DNA of 64,000 bases, from assembly GCA_037176885.1 (NCBI GenBank), contig JAWWNJ010000218.1, positions 205,684 through 269,683 of the forward strand, read 5' to 3'. Below the pieces are notes generated by a model that saw only the letters and a program-made list of their open reading frames with translations, made no database searches and had not been told where the DNA came from. A program made the position numbers and the translations under genes. The DNA comes from Favolaschia claudopus (lineage: Eukaryota > Basidiomycota > Agaricomycetes > Agaricales > Mycenaceae). Positions 32,873 through 44,830 of the stretch are shown in pieces (within the stretch, counting starts at the first letter, position 1; the number at the start of each line of letters is the position of its first letter).

Positions 32873-34862
32873 GGGTCTCAGAGGCTTTCTTGGACAGTCT
32901 CAGAGTCCCCGAGGCTGGGATGAGGTCGTCAGTCGGTCTTCAAGATAGTTGATAATTTTGAAGCGAATGACGGGAAAAACTCAGAGACAAAGCTCAGAGA
33001 GCAGCGCAGGAGTGAGCTCGTCATCAGACAATTACATGTTGGGTTGAACGGCGGCATGAATGACGACGGCCGCCGAGCCACTCTGCGCTTGCAGTCAAGA
33101 GGTCTTGGTCGGAAAAACGACGAAGTCCGAAATCAGTGACAGGTCACGACCACCTGACTTAGTGACTTTTGGTTCGAAACAAATATTTGTCCCCCCACCG
33201 CTCTTCCTCTCCTTCCACCATCTAAGTACCTTGAAGCTCCAACGTCGACCTTCAAGCACCCTCGTCAAGCTCTTCTTCTAATCTATCTTTCTTCCCCTTA
33301 CGGAGTCCGTCGCCGAAACTCCCTCGTCGTTGATGCCTTCGTGTATGTCGGAGCGTCGCCGCCGCGACTGCTAGTGGCGGGGGTTGAGGGTTTTATGTAT
33401 GGCGGGTGGGCTTTGTGTTCTGCTCTTCGTGAGTCATCTCCCATCTCTTCCATGCTTTTATCTTCTCATTAGTCGCCAGATCACCACATTCTCCAACAAT
33501 CTTATGACTCCATTGGCGTTGAGGTGCTTGTGTATGTGACAATGATTGCGGGGGTCCCGTCATTGCAGGAGTGACGGTTCTATGGCGGGATGCGGTCTGC
33601 GTTCTGTTCTCTGTGAGTCAAATCTCCACACTCTCATTTTCGTCCCAAGCCGTTGGCCATTTTTTTTTTCTTTTTGCGAATGAGGGACTTCAAGATCGCC
33701 TTCGCCGTTCTCCAAGCTGTTTGGTACACTCGTCTGCGACCCGCTGCCAACTGCTCTCTCATCTTTGCCCTCTCTGCTATCTCGATTCAATGTTGGCGCT
33801 GGAGGTGGGGGTGGTGTCGATGAGCATGCTGCGGTGCGCCTTGAGCACGGCTAGTACTTGAGGTGGGCGCTGGTCTTTCTCTGCGTACGTTTGACTTAGT
33901 TCATTCCTTCCTCTGAGTCTTCTCAACTACCTTCAGGTTTAAATCTTCTGGGATCCTCATTGTGTGATTCGGGAAACACGAAGTAACCTTGGGCCAGCTC
34001 CGATTTGTACGCCGTCGTATTATATTTTCCTGTCTCTGCTTACTGTCTTTTGTCAAGCAGTCTCGTCTCCGCTGTCTCCCCATCTGTACCCATGGCGACC
34101 GTCCGGTTCGTTGAGCAGCCGCTATGTCAGTCTGGCACTTATAGCTATCTATTTTTCAATCTTCCAGATCCACTACTGCTCGCTCGTTGATGCCTTTACT
34201 CTGGTTCTCTATTGCGGTACGTTCATACTTATGTTATTTTAAACGCACCTTACTAAGTATCTGCTTCAGTGGTGAGTGTATCTTCCCTCCAAGTATCGCC
34301 GTGTTGCCTGTGTGTTCCCCGCGCATCATACCGCCGAGCAGTAAGTTGTCGTCAACTTGTGGGAGCCATTCACTAAGGCATTCTTGAATTGCAGCGCCTT
34401 GTTTGAATAATTGTCTAAAATACTATGGTAGGTCTCCCCCTCTATTCTGCCGTTCTTCCGTTGACGTATTTTTTCGTGGTTAGATTGCACATTGTGCGTC
34501 TGACCTCCCAGGCTTCCCAACTCGCCGCTGGTTCAATTAGTATGCTCCTGTTTCAAGCTGGTAAGCTCGTTTGGGCATTCAATTCGGACACCCCGCTCAT
34601 TACCCCTACAGAATCATGGTGTAACAGATCACTAAGTGAAATTTCGAACGTGCTTTCCATCCGATTTCCATACATACACTGTGACTTACTTCGTAGCAAT
34701 ATATCTATTTTTCTTCATTACTTCGCCCTCGTTGCGCATTGTGAACGGATTTCAATTTTATATATATGTATTTTTTATTTTGGCGCTGCCGGGCAGAACT
34801 ACAGGGAACTACAGCGGTACTACAGTCGTTCTACACAGACCTACACAGATTCCGCGGTTCTA
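32873..34862. other. Pyrimidine-rich stretch with degenerate repeated modules
   Basis: Related modules recur near 33330-33425, 33510-33610 and 33785-33870 (variants of GTTGATGCCTTCGTGTATG, GCGGG..TGAGGG, GGGTGGGCTTTGTGTTCTG followed by GTGAGTCA). No continuous coding sequence. Could be a decayed repeated gene or a spliced non-coding transcript. Confidence 0.3.
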
Positions 34863-36007
34863 TGGTGCGCATCGCTTAAACACCACCAAACAAGAACGAA
34901 ATTTATAGCACCTGATCAGAAGCTTCCCACGACTGATCCTCTGGCCAAAACACTTCGATTAGGTAGTAGAGTAAACCCCCTAGAGGGATATTCCATCCGC
35001 TCAAAACTCACAATAAATATATTTTTCTTGAGGCGGATTTGAGACATCAGTGATGCAATCAATCAATCAGTCACGTGTACTTACGGAACACTCTCTATTT
35101 AGGACATGTCAAGCAAGAACAATATTTTTGAATGTCCTTCAAGTAGCCTATAGTGTGTCTGCTAGCAGTGCTACAGTGGTGGCAAATAGAAATTGCCGTG
35201 GATTTTTGGTAAAAATCTCGATGTATACTTCACCGAATGACCTCAAATAAGATGTAGAGATGGGTATGTGATACTTCTGTACCTCTTAGAACACTCAGCA
35301 ATATATCATGCACTGACAATGCATCAATAATGGATGGTTTCCGTTTTTTTTGCCATATCCGGAAAAACACAATGTACCCTCAGCAAAAAAGTGTCATAAT
35401 AGGATAAAAGTACTTGAAAAACAATGCTAGTTCTCACTTTGATTGACTAGAATTGATCGTCATTTGCGCTCACAACAGCCGCTCGAAGTAGGTCATTTTA
35501 GCTATTTTCTCTGCATTTTCAGCTATTTTGTGTGAAAATAGCCAACTCTGAGCGGTTGTTGTGAGCTCAAATGAAGGTCAATTCCATTCAACAAAAGTGG
35601 AAACTAGGACTGTTTTTCAACTACTTTCATCCTATTTTGACACTTTTTTGCTGAGGATACATTGAGTCTTTCCAGATATGGCAGTAATAAGAAACTGTCC
35701 TGTTATTGATGCATTGTCAGGGCGTAATATATAACTGAGTGTTCTAAGCAGTACAGAGGTATCATATATTTATCTCTACATTTTATTTCAGGTCATTCGG
35801 TGAAGTATACAGCAAGATTTTGGCCAAAAAGCCACGGCAATTTCTATTTGCCACCACTGTACATACTTGAAAGCTTGACAAAGGGGCCCTGACCTCCACC
35901 CATCGCTGAAAGACAATATATATTTTGAAAAAAATTCTCTCCGGCGATTTGAGACATCATTGATCGCATCAATTGGTGGTGTTTTAGCGTCGTAGCGATG
36001 CGCACCA
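34863..36007. mobile_element. Element with TGGTGCGCATCGC ends, copy 1, carrying a nested MITE
   Basis: TGGTGCGCATCGC then AAACACCACCAA at the left, inverted at the right; TA at 34861-34862 and 36008-36009. Without the nested 686-bp insertion (35174-35859) it is about 457 bp. Its left half corresponds to the right half of copy 2 (55690-56605) in inverted orientation, without the insertion present there. Confidence 0.82.
35174..35859. mobile_element. 686-bp near-perfect palindrome (foldback MITE)
   Basis: Starts CAGTGGTGGCAAATAGAAAT; the right half is the reverse complement of the left almost to the centre (about 35516), with scattered mismatches and small indels. Arms of about 340 bp. TA at 35172-35173 and 35860-35861. 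Transcription across it would give a long hairpin RNA (inference). A lone end of the same family lies at 39144. Confidence 0.9.
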
Positions 36008-36009
36008 TA

Positions 36010-36393
36010 CACAGCTCTATATATAGGGTACCCTTGACTACAGGCGCTATAGGCGCTACAGGGTCTACGGGCCGCTACATAGCACTGCGTAGCCGGCCCA
36101 GGGATTGCAGTGGCACGTCAGGTCCACTGTGAGGCAACGTTGAACAACGTGTCAGTGACGTGCCGAGTTCCGCCTTCGGCGCGGTGGACTCGCTGCGCTC
36201 GCACCGCACCTGCGGGGGTCGCACAGCTTGTCGGGGCTCCGCCCCAAACCCCGCGGTGGATTGCTTGAGGGCCCTCGCCGCCGCACTGCCGCTCGCGGGA
36301 CTCGCGGCGCGCGGCGCCGGGGCGTGTGAAAAGTCGCGGAAATTCACGTGAAAAGTCACGCCACCTTCGGTGGCGTAGTGTTTTATTCAAATT
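36010..36393. other. GC-rich region, degenerate copy of the 217-bp unit
   Basis: Contains TTCGGCGCGGTGGACTCGCTG and GTCGGGGCTCCGCCCCAAAC-like segments, matching the following tandem unit imperfectly. The frames open on both strands are compositional. Confidence 0.4.
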
Positions 36394-36827
36394 ACAAGCT
36401 TTAGCTCCCTGCCTCCGGCACGGCCGACTCGCTGCGGTCGCCGACCTACCTCCGTTCGGTCACACAGCTTGTTGGGGCTGGCCGCCCCAAACCCCGCTGC
36501 GCTCGCTCCGCTCGCGACGTCTAGTGCGATCTCAACATCTCGACATTGACCCCGTGATTTTCTGTCAAAAGTCACGCGACTGATGGCCTGGCCCTCTTTT
36601 CAAGTATAGGACAAGCTTTAGCTCCCTGCCTCCGGCACGGCCGACTCGCTGCGCTCGCCGGCCTCCCTCCGTTCGGTCACACAGCTTGTTGGGGCTGGCC
36701 GCCCCAAACCCCGCTGCGCTCGCTCCGCTCGCGACGTCTAGTACGATCTCAACATCTCGACATTGACCCCGTGATTTTCTGTCAAAAGTCACGCGACTGA
36801 TGGCCTGGCCCTGTTTTCAAGTATAGG
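36394..36827. repeat. 217-bp GC-rich tandem duplication
   Basis: Two head-to-tail copies (36394-36610, 36611-36827) differ at only a few bases. The unit starts ACAAGCTTTAGCTCCCTGCC and ends TTCAAGTATAGG. The minus strand of each carries the same ORF (MTFDRKSRGQCRDVEI), but I consider this a repeat rather than a gene. Confidence 0.85.
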
Positions 36828-36829
36828 AT

Positions 36830-37396
36830 TGGTGGTCGGCAATGCTCCGCCAATTTCAAACTCCGACATCAGCACATTCAGTGGTATGGCCGTTTTCCTC
36901 ATCCTGCAGGCACATTGAGAGAAACTTTTGGCTGTAGAAGATGGTCGCATGGCATGTCGTGAAGAAATGATTGTTGCGGATTTTCGAATTTCGGCCCCCA
37001 GGTATGCAAACCTGGCGGTTCTGACCCAACATCGGTGCATATCTAAGGAACTGGGGGGAATATGGAAAATCGGCAACAATCATTTTCTTGACAGTAATAG
37101 ACCGCATTTTTGAAAGCTGTTGTCTGAATATTCAACAAGCTGCACTGAGGAGTAAATCTTGGAGGGCAGTCCGAGTGTGCGTAGGATAGATTCCAGAATA
37201 AGGCATGATTTTGGCCCAAATTTTTTCGCCAAGCGAACTAAAATGACTTCTAATCGTGCTCGCAATACAAATCCGACCTTCTGAGAGTCACGGAAAGGTT
37301 TTCTAAGTAAAAGAGTACAAGGAGTAGCACGTACCTTCCAAATGCGGCAATACCGGGTTTCCCATCACCAAATTTTGGCAGCGTTGCCGACCACCA
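36830..37396. mobile_element. MITE-like element, TGGTGGTCGGCAA ends, ATAGGAT target duplication
   Basis: TGGTGGTCGGCAA at 36830 is inverted at 37384-37396. ATAGGAT occurs at both flanks (36823-36829, 37397-37403), an unusual 7-bp duplication close to the 8 bp of hAT elements. It sits exactly at the end of the 217-bp tandem array. Confidence 0.7.
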
Positions 37397-37403
37397 ATAG
37401 GAT

Positions 37404-39143
37404 TGGGGGAGCTTGCTCCCCCTTTTATCAGAGCGGACACCAAAAGTGATGTGGCTGTGTCGAGTGCTTGTGACAGATCCAAAGCGTGTTTTGGTCAATA
37501 TATATGCTTGCTTTCAATGACTGCCTGCTTTTGCGAGGTCTGGTGAATGGCGCACAAGGTGTTGTTCGAAAGATATATCCTGGATCAAATTGTTCTTCCA
37601 GCAGTGGAAAGAGGGTGTTTAGTACCCCGGCCCGGGTAAAATCTCAGTTGAAGTTTTGGATCTTTAACAGTGTGCTTATGTATATGTGTAGGCCCGCCTC
37701 TATTACTCAACTGGCCAGGATTGAATCCGTATCTAATTTCAATCAAACAGGGCAGGACACTGATTACGTCTATGCTCTTGAATTTACGAAGTAGCAATCC
37801 ACTTGGGTTCCAATTGTGCTGGATCAAGAACACAAGCGCCTCTCCCTTCTGTGTCGGCGGCGAGATTGGAAGCTGGCCAAATCCCGTTCCTTCGAGCCCG
37901 TGTGTGCCGCAAATCTAGTAGTATACCATATCCTTCAACTTACATAGGATGCCACATGTCAAGACCTTATCCACATTATATTTTGTATAACAGTACATTA
38001 CTTATAAACCTGTTCGCATTATATTTTGGCTCAAGCTATACACGCAAGCTCCCCCTCCTGTAGGCCGGGCACCGGCATACACAACCTATGTATTATAGAT
38101 AGACGTCACCCGGCGGATCCGGCAGGCCCGGGGAAGGGTTGTCCGCTCCATCAAAAATCTAATTTTTTTGACGTATCTGCTTGATCCTGCACTCAATTCT
38201 GGTCGTATCGTTCTGTAAACCACCAGATCCTACGCCGACAGCCCAGGGCTACACGCCCATATACTTTTTATCCGAGATTATGGGGTTTTGGCGTGGGAAA
38301 ATGTGGATTTGATGGCAACAAATACTAGGTTTTTGAGGGCGTCGTGAGGGAATTTTTTTCATGAAGTGCCCTCTGCAGCCCTTGCTGCGCATTATAACTT
38401 ATGGAAGTTCTGACTATTGAAGGACCTAGTAGGACCTTCTGCGCAACTTTCTACCTCTTCACATTGCCCTACGTCGGCCGTACCTTCGAGAATCGCCTCT
38501 ACAGCTCCCGCGAAGAAGTCTCGGCTCAATTGACGATCCTTCAGGCAGCTTCTCGCTACTACACCCTCACGACGTCCCACGCCAACGGTGCCGTGCTCGG
38601 ATACTCACCACAGAAGTCCTTGGAACGGACAGCCCATGGTATGGACTACCTACGTCGAGTCCGATGCCTTGTGCAAATACGTCGCCAATGAGTATCTCTG
38701 TCATTACATTGACTTCGGTATTTTTTCTGAATTATGCCGAGTTACCTTCATCGCTGATCCATTCTTCAGCCTGTGCTCAACTTATCCGCCCTACCACGGA
38801 TCGAATTCTTCTCGCTTACCACGATGACGTCTGTTATCTCGCAATGTGGCCCTTGTCCGAAGACGAACACCTTCCGCTCCACAAGAGGCAGCCCGCGCCG
38901 GCCCCGCGGACACTATTACTCGATTCTTCCTCGGCGAACAGCGGTTGAAGAAGTTGGATTTGGAGCACAAGTTGTACCACATGGCCATTCATTCTGACTG
39001 AGGACGCCTCGTTTCTGTTCATTTTCGGTAATATGGGAGTCCTCTTGCGGTAGCAAAATTATTTATTATTGATACGACTGTGTTTTCATTATGCTCGTTC
39101 GACCTACTTATTTACTTGTGCCTTTCCGTCGTACTTGTACTTA
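37404..39143. other. No assignable gene
   Basis: Starts with a GGGGGAGCTTGCTCCCCC hairpin (37405). Around 38400-38990 several overlapping open frames look coding-like in composition but shift frame and match nothing I know. Confidence 0.3.
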
Positions 39144-39240
39144 CAGTGGTGGCAAAAAAGAATGGCCGTGGATTTTTCGATGCTCATGTACCAGGCCTAA
39201 TTGGCTGAAATAAGTTGTAGAGATGTAAACATGATTCACT
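39144..39240 (+). repeat. Solo left end of the CAGTGGTGGCAAA MITE family
   Basis: CAGTGGTGGCAAAAAAGAATGG, GCCGTGGATTTTTCGATG and AAATAAGTTGTAGAGATGTA parallel the left arm of 35174-35859; the right arm is absent. Confidence 0.65.
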
Positions 39241-39920
39241 GCGTTAAGGGCCGTGATAGATATTGAGTTGGCGAGGCGCCTCGGCCGAGTATCGCCGCGT
39301 GATTTGCCGAGGAGCGTCTAGACACCAAGCCACGTCATAGTCTAGGCCCGCGGTGACGTATCCACGCGCCTCGCCACCGAAGCTGCGCAGACGCTTTGGA
39401 AAGCGGCTGTGGAGGCGCTAGCTCCTGCTCGGTCCGCCCCCCAGCACTCTGAAATGTATCATTGGTGGTATTCCGAAGCACATTAGCTATCAAAGTCTCC
39501 TCATAGACTGTGGGAACTCGTGACACCGGCAAAACACTGCGACTTGGCCCCGGCTCCACCTCAAGTCCACCATAGCTTGACTGCACTTGGAGCCTCTGTG
39601 ACCTAGCGGGCTGCCTCATAACTCACTATAGTCATTCTTTCGATGTCTTACATCGGCTTTATCGTCGTTCCATCTCCCAATACGACCGCCGAATGCTCGG
39701 TTTCAACGGCTAACTCGTACATCTCAAGCACCGGCACCTCTTGTGAAAGTTTGGCGATGTTTTCAACGGGTAGTTGCTGAATTAGATAACTCGGCGCATT
39801 CAACTGGCTGCAGATAGCCCTGAATTCACTGTCCAGCGTTACGATTCAACTCGTTTCTCTCACTCATGTGAACACGTCGACATACTATATAATACGCTCT
39901 TACTTCTGTGTCCAGTCTAC
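39241..39920. other. GC-rich then unassigned sequence
   Basis: 39255-39420 is rich in GGCGCCTCG/CGAGGCGC-type words without a clear terminal repeat. No gene recognised. Confidence 0.3.
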
Positions 39921-40712
39921 ATGACTTCGCGTCGCAATCGCATCGTTGGTCCTCCCGAAAGCTCAGGTGTTCCTAGTACACATTCAGGCGAGTCCTTGAT
40001 ATTGTTCAGCCATGTCGATGAACGACGACTCATTAATTTATAGGCACGAGTCAGCCTGAATCTGCGTTCGCAAATCGCGGAAGAGCATCTTCCCGTGATG
40101 TTTCTCAGCTTGGGTTTGGCCGACGTGCTGGGGCACCCGCGTCTTCTACTAGTACTCTGTATGTTCAATTATGCTCACCGAGTGCTACGGCGAAAATTTC
40201 ATGATTGTATTTGCAGACTGGATGATCAATCCAATCTAAACTCCAATGCGCCGGAGGAAAGGCATGTAATTTCGAAATTCAACTAAACTACTTATCATTA
40301 CTCAATCTTTGTTTCAAGTGTCGGTGCCGGCGCTGATAATAGGACTCCAGATGTCACCGTTCCAGTGCCGCCAACTGCACGGGTGACTCCTGCTGTGTCT
40401 GATCGACAACCGAACGCATACATTCTCTCTGTCACCATTCTAGTTGCGTTTCTTCACACCAGACACCATGTTTCCTTTCGCGCCTGCGCCTTGATTCTCC
40501 TCGTGCTCAATCTGTTGCTTCGTGCTGTACCTGGCGAAATTCTTGGCAAAGAGAAACTCCCCGGAAGTCTTCAGACCGTATTCTCCCGTTTGAGCATCTC
40601 AGATCGGTTCAAGATCTATCCTGTGAGGGATCTCTCTTGGCAACAACCACAACTACCGCTTTTGATCGCCGCCTCAAAATTTCTTTTGGGGCTTGGGCAT
40701 CGACGGTTGTAG
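39921..40712 (+). CDS. Hypothetical protein, possibly the N-terminal part of a DNA-transposon ORF
   Basis: Exons 39921-39987, 40044-40158, 40217-40261 and 40319-40712 join in phase to 206 codons plus stop. Two of the three introns use GC donors (GCGAGT at 39988, GCATGT at 40262). The N-terminal 80 residues are Ser/Arg/Gly-rich; then PNAYILSVTILVAFLHTRHH, VSFRACALILLVLNLLLRAV and LQTVFSRLSISDRFKIYP. This second half resembles, from memory, the region preceding the Cys-rich segment of large Agaricomycete transposon proteins. The tail after KIYPV (RDLSWQQPQLPLL...) probably is unspliced intron: CCTGTGAGGG is a donor, and the downstream exons would have been displaced by the LINE. So likely a truncated gene. 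Confidence 0.5.
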
Positions 40713-40773
40713 TGGCCTTAGCTTAACTTCTTACCTCTATACACTCTAAAATACAAAACCTACTGCTAGTTAA

Positions 40774-42840
40774 ATGTCAACTGAAAGAAGGCCGCCGCCA
40801 GCGCGGCAAAAACCTGGCAGCACCGCGTCACAGACGCCACCCTCGAAACCCAACCCGCCAAAGCCCAACACGCGCACGGCTGCGTCCACAGCCAGTCTCC
40901 TGTTGAACAAGACGCGCGACGAACTGCTGAACCCCAGCGACATTCCTTGGGACAGCATCGACACCGCCGACGTCATCCGCCACCTGGCCTCGAAAGGCTT
41001 CATCCCCGCTGAAAACGGCCGCAGCATCAGCTTACCGTACCTCGAAGACATCGCGATGATCCTCCTACGCATAGGAGCCGATGCGAGCTCGGTGGTGACG
41101 AAGAACGCGTGCAGAGCTGTCGCAATGCTGCTGGAGCGGTGGAAGAGAGACGAAATAATAGAAGACTTAGCTGACGATGTCAAGAAGCTGCTGGGTACGT
41201 CTGCGGAATTAAAAGAACATTTCTCTTCCGTTCGCGAGGACCTTGAGACGGCTGCCGAGATGCTCGCGCGCACGGTCGAACAACAACGCGCCGAGATGTC
41301 GACGCTCACAGCGAGAGTCGAGGAGGACCTCTCCCAACTAATCCAGCAAGCAGCCGCCGACATTCCAGCCCCAGCCACGCCACCTGCACCGACATCACCA
41401 CCCTCCAGCGATACCCCCGCCCCAACGTCATACGCCCAGGCCGCCAAATCGGCTTCCGCACCTCGACCGCCACAACACGCCGCAGCCATAGCCAACGCCG
41501 CTGCAAAGACTCGTCAGATACTCATCGAACGGAATCCGGGCACAGCGGTATGGATGGCCGAACTTACCGAGAAGGAGATGGTGGAGAAGGCGAGAATTGC
41601 AACGACAATGATGCCCGGCCCCGGGGCCAGCGCCCCCCCCGCACGACGCACGCTTCATTGGCGCGACTCGCAACCGCGGCGGGGGCTGGATTCTCCACTT
41701 GAACATGACTGCTGCGGCGACATGGCTCAAAAAAGAAATAGACGATTTCTTGGCTGCAATGGGAGGTACGTCCGTTTACAAAGAACGTTTCCTCAGTGTG
41801 GTGGTACAGTTCGTACCGGTCTCGTTCAATCCTACCGAACGCGGGGCCCTCCAGGCCATTGAGGCCGACAACGGCCTCCAGTCGGGTTCTTTTGGTAACG
41901 CTCGCTGGATCAAACAGCCGTGGCGGCGACACGACGGACAACGCGTGGCGCATGCCGTTTTCAACTTCACGAACGCCGCCGCAGCCAACCGCTTCATACG
42001 AAACGGGGGGTGGGTCGAGGGCAGCCAAGTCTTTGGCCACAAATTCATTGCGGAACCGATACGTTGTCTCAGATGCCAAGGGATAGGGCAGAATGCACGT
42101 CCATCCACCCCTCATGCGCCCGCTGTGCGGCCATGCACCCCACTGATAAATGCACGGCGTCAGACGATGAGCGCGCGTGCATAAATTGCAAGATAGCTAA
42201 ACACCCACACGAGGGCCATGGTGCTGCTGACCGTCTTTGCCCCGTATTCCAGAACAAATTTCAAGCGGCCAACCCCGAGGCCAAATACCCGTACTTCCTC
42301 GACCCCGACGATCCCACCACCTGGGTCACCCACGACGACGTCTCGAGCGAGTTCGCCACACGCCGTGGACCGCCGACTTGGCAATCAGCTCAGGCGATGC
42401 GCCAGCCGCGAGGCCCGGGACCGGCACCAGAAATCGCGGCGCACCACAAAGCCAACTTCACCCGACAACATCGCCGCCCAGCCACGCAGGTCTCGATCCA
42501 AGACTACATGCGACCGTCGACACGACTAGAGACCCGGGTTGACAACATCGCCACCACCACCGATGACGACAAGGTCACCGACACTGCCGCCAACGACGAC
42601 AATGCCTCCGCCACCACCGAGGATCTTCGCCGGGAGAAAGTCCTTAGTCACCGAGTCAATAGGGGAAAGATCAACATGGAGGTCACTCTAAGTGACCTCC
42701 ATGCAGATCCCCCGCCTGCTGAGCTCGACGCTGATACTCTGAGTCAACGCGCACTGAGCGATGATGCCGACGAAAGGGACATAATGGACGGCCCCGGCCT
42801 TGAACTCCCCCAAGGGGTGGACGACCACCATGTCATCTAA
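40774..42840 (+). pseudogene. LINE ORF1 (gag-like, zinc knuckles), two frameshifts
   Basis: Starts MSTERRPPPARQKPG. Helical central region (EHFSSVREDLETAAEMLART), a Pro-rich hinge, then an RNA-binding-like block (GGGWILHLNMTAAATWLKKE) and a Cys/His cluster (CLRCQGIG, CARCAAMHPTDKC, CINCKIAKHPHEGHG). The frame shifts at an eight-C run (41633-41640) and again near 42090 inside the first knuckle. Family role: nucleic-acid chaperone that packages LINE RNA. Its TAA (42838-42840) lies 11 bp inside ORF2. Confidence 0.75.
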
Positions 42841-44830
42841 CTCGCAACCAAACATCCCGCGCCGTCGCCCCCTCCGCTTATGGACCCAGAACTTCAACAA
42901 ATCGCTCGATGCGATGCTCACATTTTTTAACACCATTGACGCTAACATCTATGACATTGTATTACTACAGGAACCATACATAGGCTCCGACGCTACCTCC
43001 CGCGTCAAGCGCGCCTACACCCCGATTTACCCCACCAACTTCTCAAAAGACCACCGTGCCGCCCGCTCCATGATGTGGATCAGCACTCGCTTCCTCTCTG
43101 CCGACTGGAAGCAAATCCCCATCAACTGCCTTGACCTGACGGCGGTCGAGATCTCCGGCCAATTCGGAACCATACGAATCTTCAGCGTCTACAACGACTG
43201 TGAACACAACGACACCCTCGACGCCCTCGACAACTATCTCAATAGTCCAGAGGCCGAACGCTGCGCCAAACCGCCTCTCCGCTACATGTGGGGGGGTGAT
43301 TTCAATCGACACGACGCCTCCTGGGACGAGATACGCAACCACCACCTTTTCACCTCGTCTCGCAACAAGAAACTCGCAAGACCACTACTCGATATGCTGG
43401 TAAAGCACGGGATGGTAATGGCCCTCCCCCGCGACATACCGACGTTGCGCGCCCACTCCACCGGAAACTTAACAAGAGTCGACAACATTTTTGTTTCCCC
43501 ATCCCTAATGCCCTTGTACATCAGATCTAGATGCGATATCGCACCTGAACTCCGCCCGGCCAAGACTGACCACTTCCCGATACTACAGGAGCTCGATCTC
43601 ACCGCCCCGACATACACACCACCGCGCCGCTTCCACTACTGCGACACCGACTGGGGCGTCTTTCGTGAGAAGCTTCACGAAAAGCTGGTGTACCTCGACA
43701 TGCCCGACCATCGAAGCTGTGGAGCGGGCGATCCGAGCGCTAGACGAGGCGGTATTTCAGACCACAGAGGAAGTCGTTCCGGTCGTCAAACCGTGGTCCC
43801 AATGGAAAAGGTGGTGGAGCGGAGAGCTGGAGGAAATAAGGACGGCAACAGTAAGACTTCTACGCATCTCCTGGAAAAAACGCCATGTTCCAGATCATCC
43901 CTGCCACCTCAAAGCCCGCGAAGCGGAGAGGAGGCTGGTGAACGCCATCAAAAAAACGAAAACCGAGTACTGGTGGAATTGGCTCGCCAACCTCAGCGAC
44001 GAAGAACTCTGGGCAGCCAACCGTTACCTCGGCTCCGCCCCCTCGGACGGCGGGAGCACCAGAGTCCCAACCTTCACCAGACGCGACCCAACGACCAAGG
44101 CAATCATCGACACCGCCGCATCGAACGACAAGAAAGCGGAGTGGCTCAAGGAGGAGTTCTTTCCTCCTACCTCTGACGACTGCGCCGCCCCACCAGATAT
44201 CGAGTATCCCTCCCCAGCATGGGAGCACAAACCCCTTTCTGACGACATTCTCCGCCGTGCACTTGACAAGATGAAGCCATACAAAGGCACCTTCCCGGAC
44301 TCTGCACCGAACTGCGTAATGCGTGAATGCGCTAACCTCCTCATACCGTTTCTAGGCCCCATCTACCGCTCACTCGACACCCTCGAACATTACCCCCAGG
44401 GTTGGGCCGAGATACGCGTCTTGGTTCTGCGAAAGCCGGGCAAACCGGATTACTCCAACACCTCCGCCATGCGCCCCATCGCCGCCTGCTTGTGGTACGC
44501 TGCGCAGACGCAGCAATGCCTCTCTGAAGCGGAACTCGCGGGCATTCTCCCCCTCAACCAGTACGGCGCGCGCCCGGGACGATCAACCACCGACGCGCTT
44601 CACATGGTCATCAAGACAGTCAAAGACGCGTGGCGAGACGGTAAAGTCGCATTTATTCTCTGCCTCGACGTAAAGGGAGCTTTCCCAAGCGTCGACATTA
44701 ACCGTTTGATCCACGATATGCGGATGCGCGGGGTCCCTGTACAGGTCACCGACTGGCTGAGGCGACGGTATGACGACCGCACGGGGCGCATCGCATTCGA
44801 CGACTATGTTTCGGAGTTTGCGACTGTAAG
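42830..44830 (+). pseudogene. LINE ORF2: endonuclease and partial reverse transcriptase
   Basis: ATG at 42830. Endonuclease motifs: LWTQNFNKSLDAM, DIVLLQEPYIG, MWGGDFNRHDASWDE, LTRVDNIFVS and KTDHFPI (the catalytic D-H). A frameshift near 43700 moves the frame from VYLDMP to TIEAVERAIRALDE. RT motifs: VLRKPGKPDYSN, LNQYGARPGRSTTDAL and CLDVKGAFPSVDI (first catalytic Asp). Sequence ends at FDDYVSEFA; the second catalytic pair is missing. A shortening near 44480 (RPIAACLWYA to CLSEAEL) suggests a further internal deletion. Confidence 0.8.

Larger units (their letters stand above)
40774..44830 (+). mobile_element. Fungal LINE (non-LTR retrotransposon), 3' truncated
   Basis: ORF1 with zinc knuckles followed by overlapping ORF2 with an apurinic-type endonuclease and reverse transcriptase: the layout of Tad1/I-like LINEs. 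Similarity stops inside the RT at about 44830, before the Y/F-x-D-D motif; no RNase H, poly(A) or 3' UTR is recognisable. At least three frameshifts. Confidence 0.85.

Noticed and set aside
36075..36792. Several GC-rich ORFs on both strands
   Set aside because: They follow the 217-bp repeat and its composition; no start, intron or domain supports a gene.
38392..38990. Overlapping coding-like frames around MEVLTIEGPS
   Set aside because: Frames shift repeatedly, no splice scheme gives one long frame, no family recognised.
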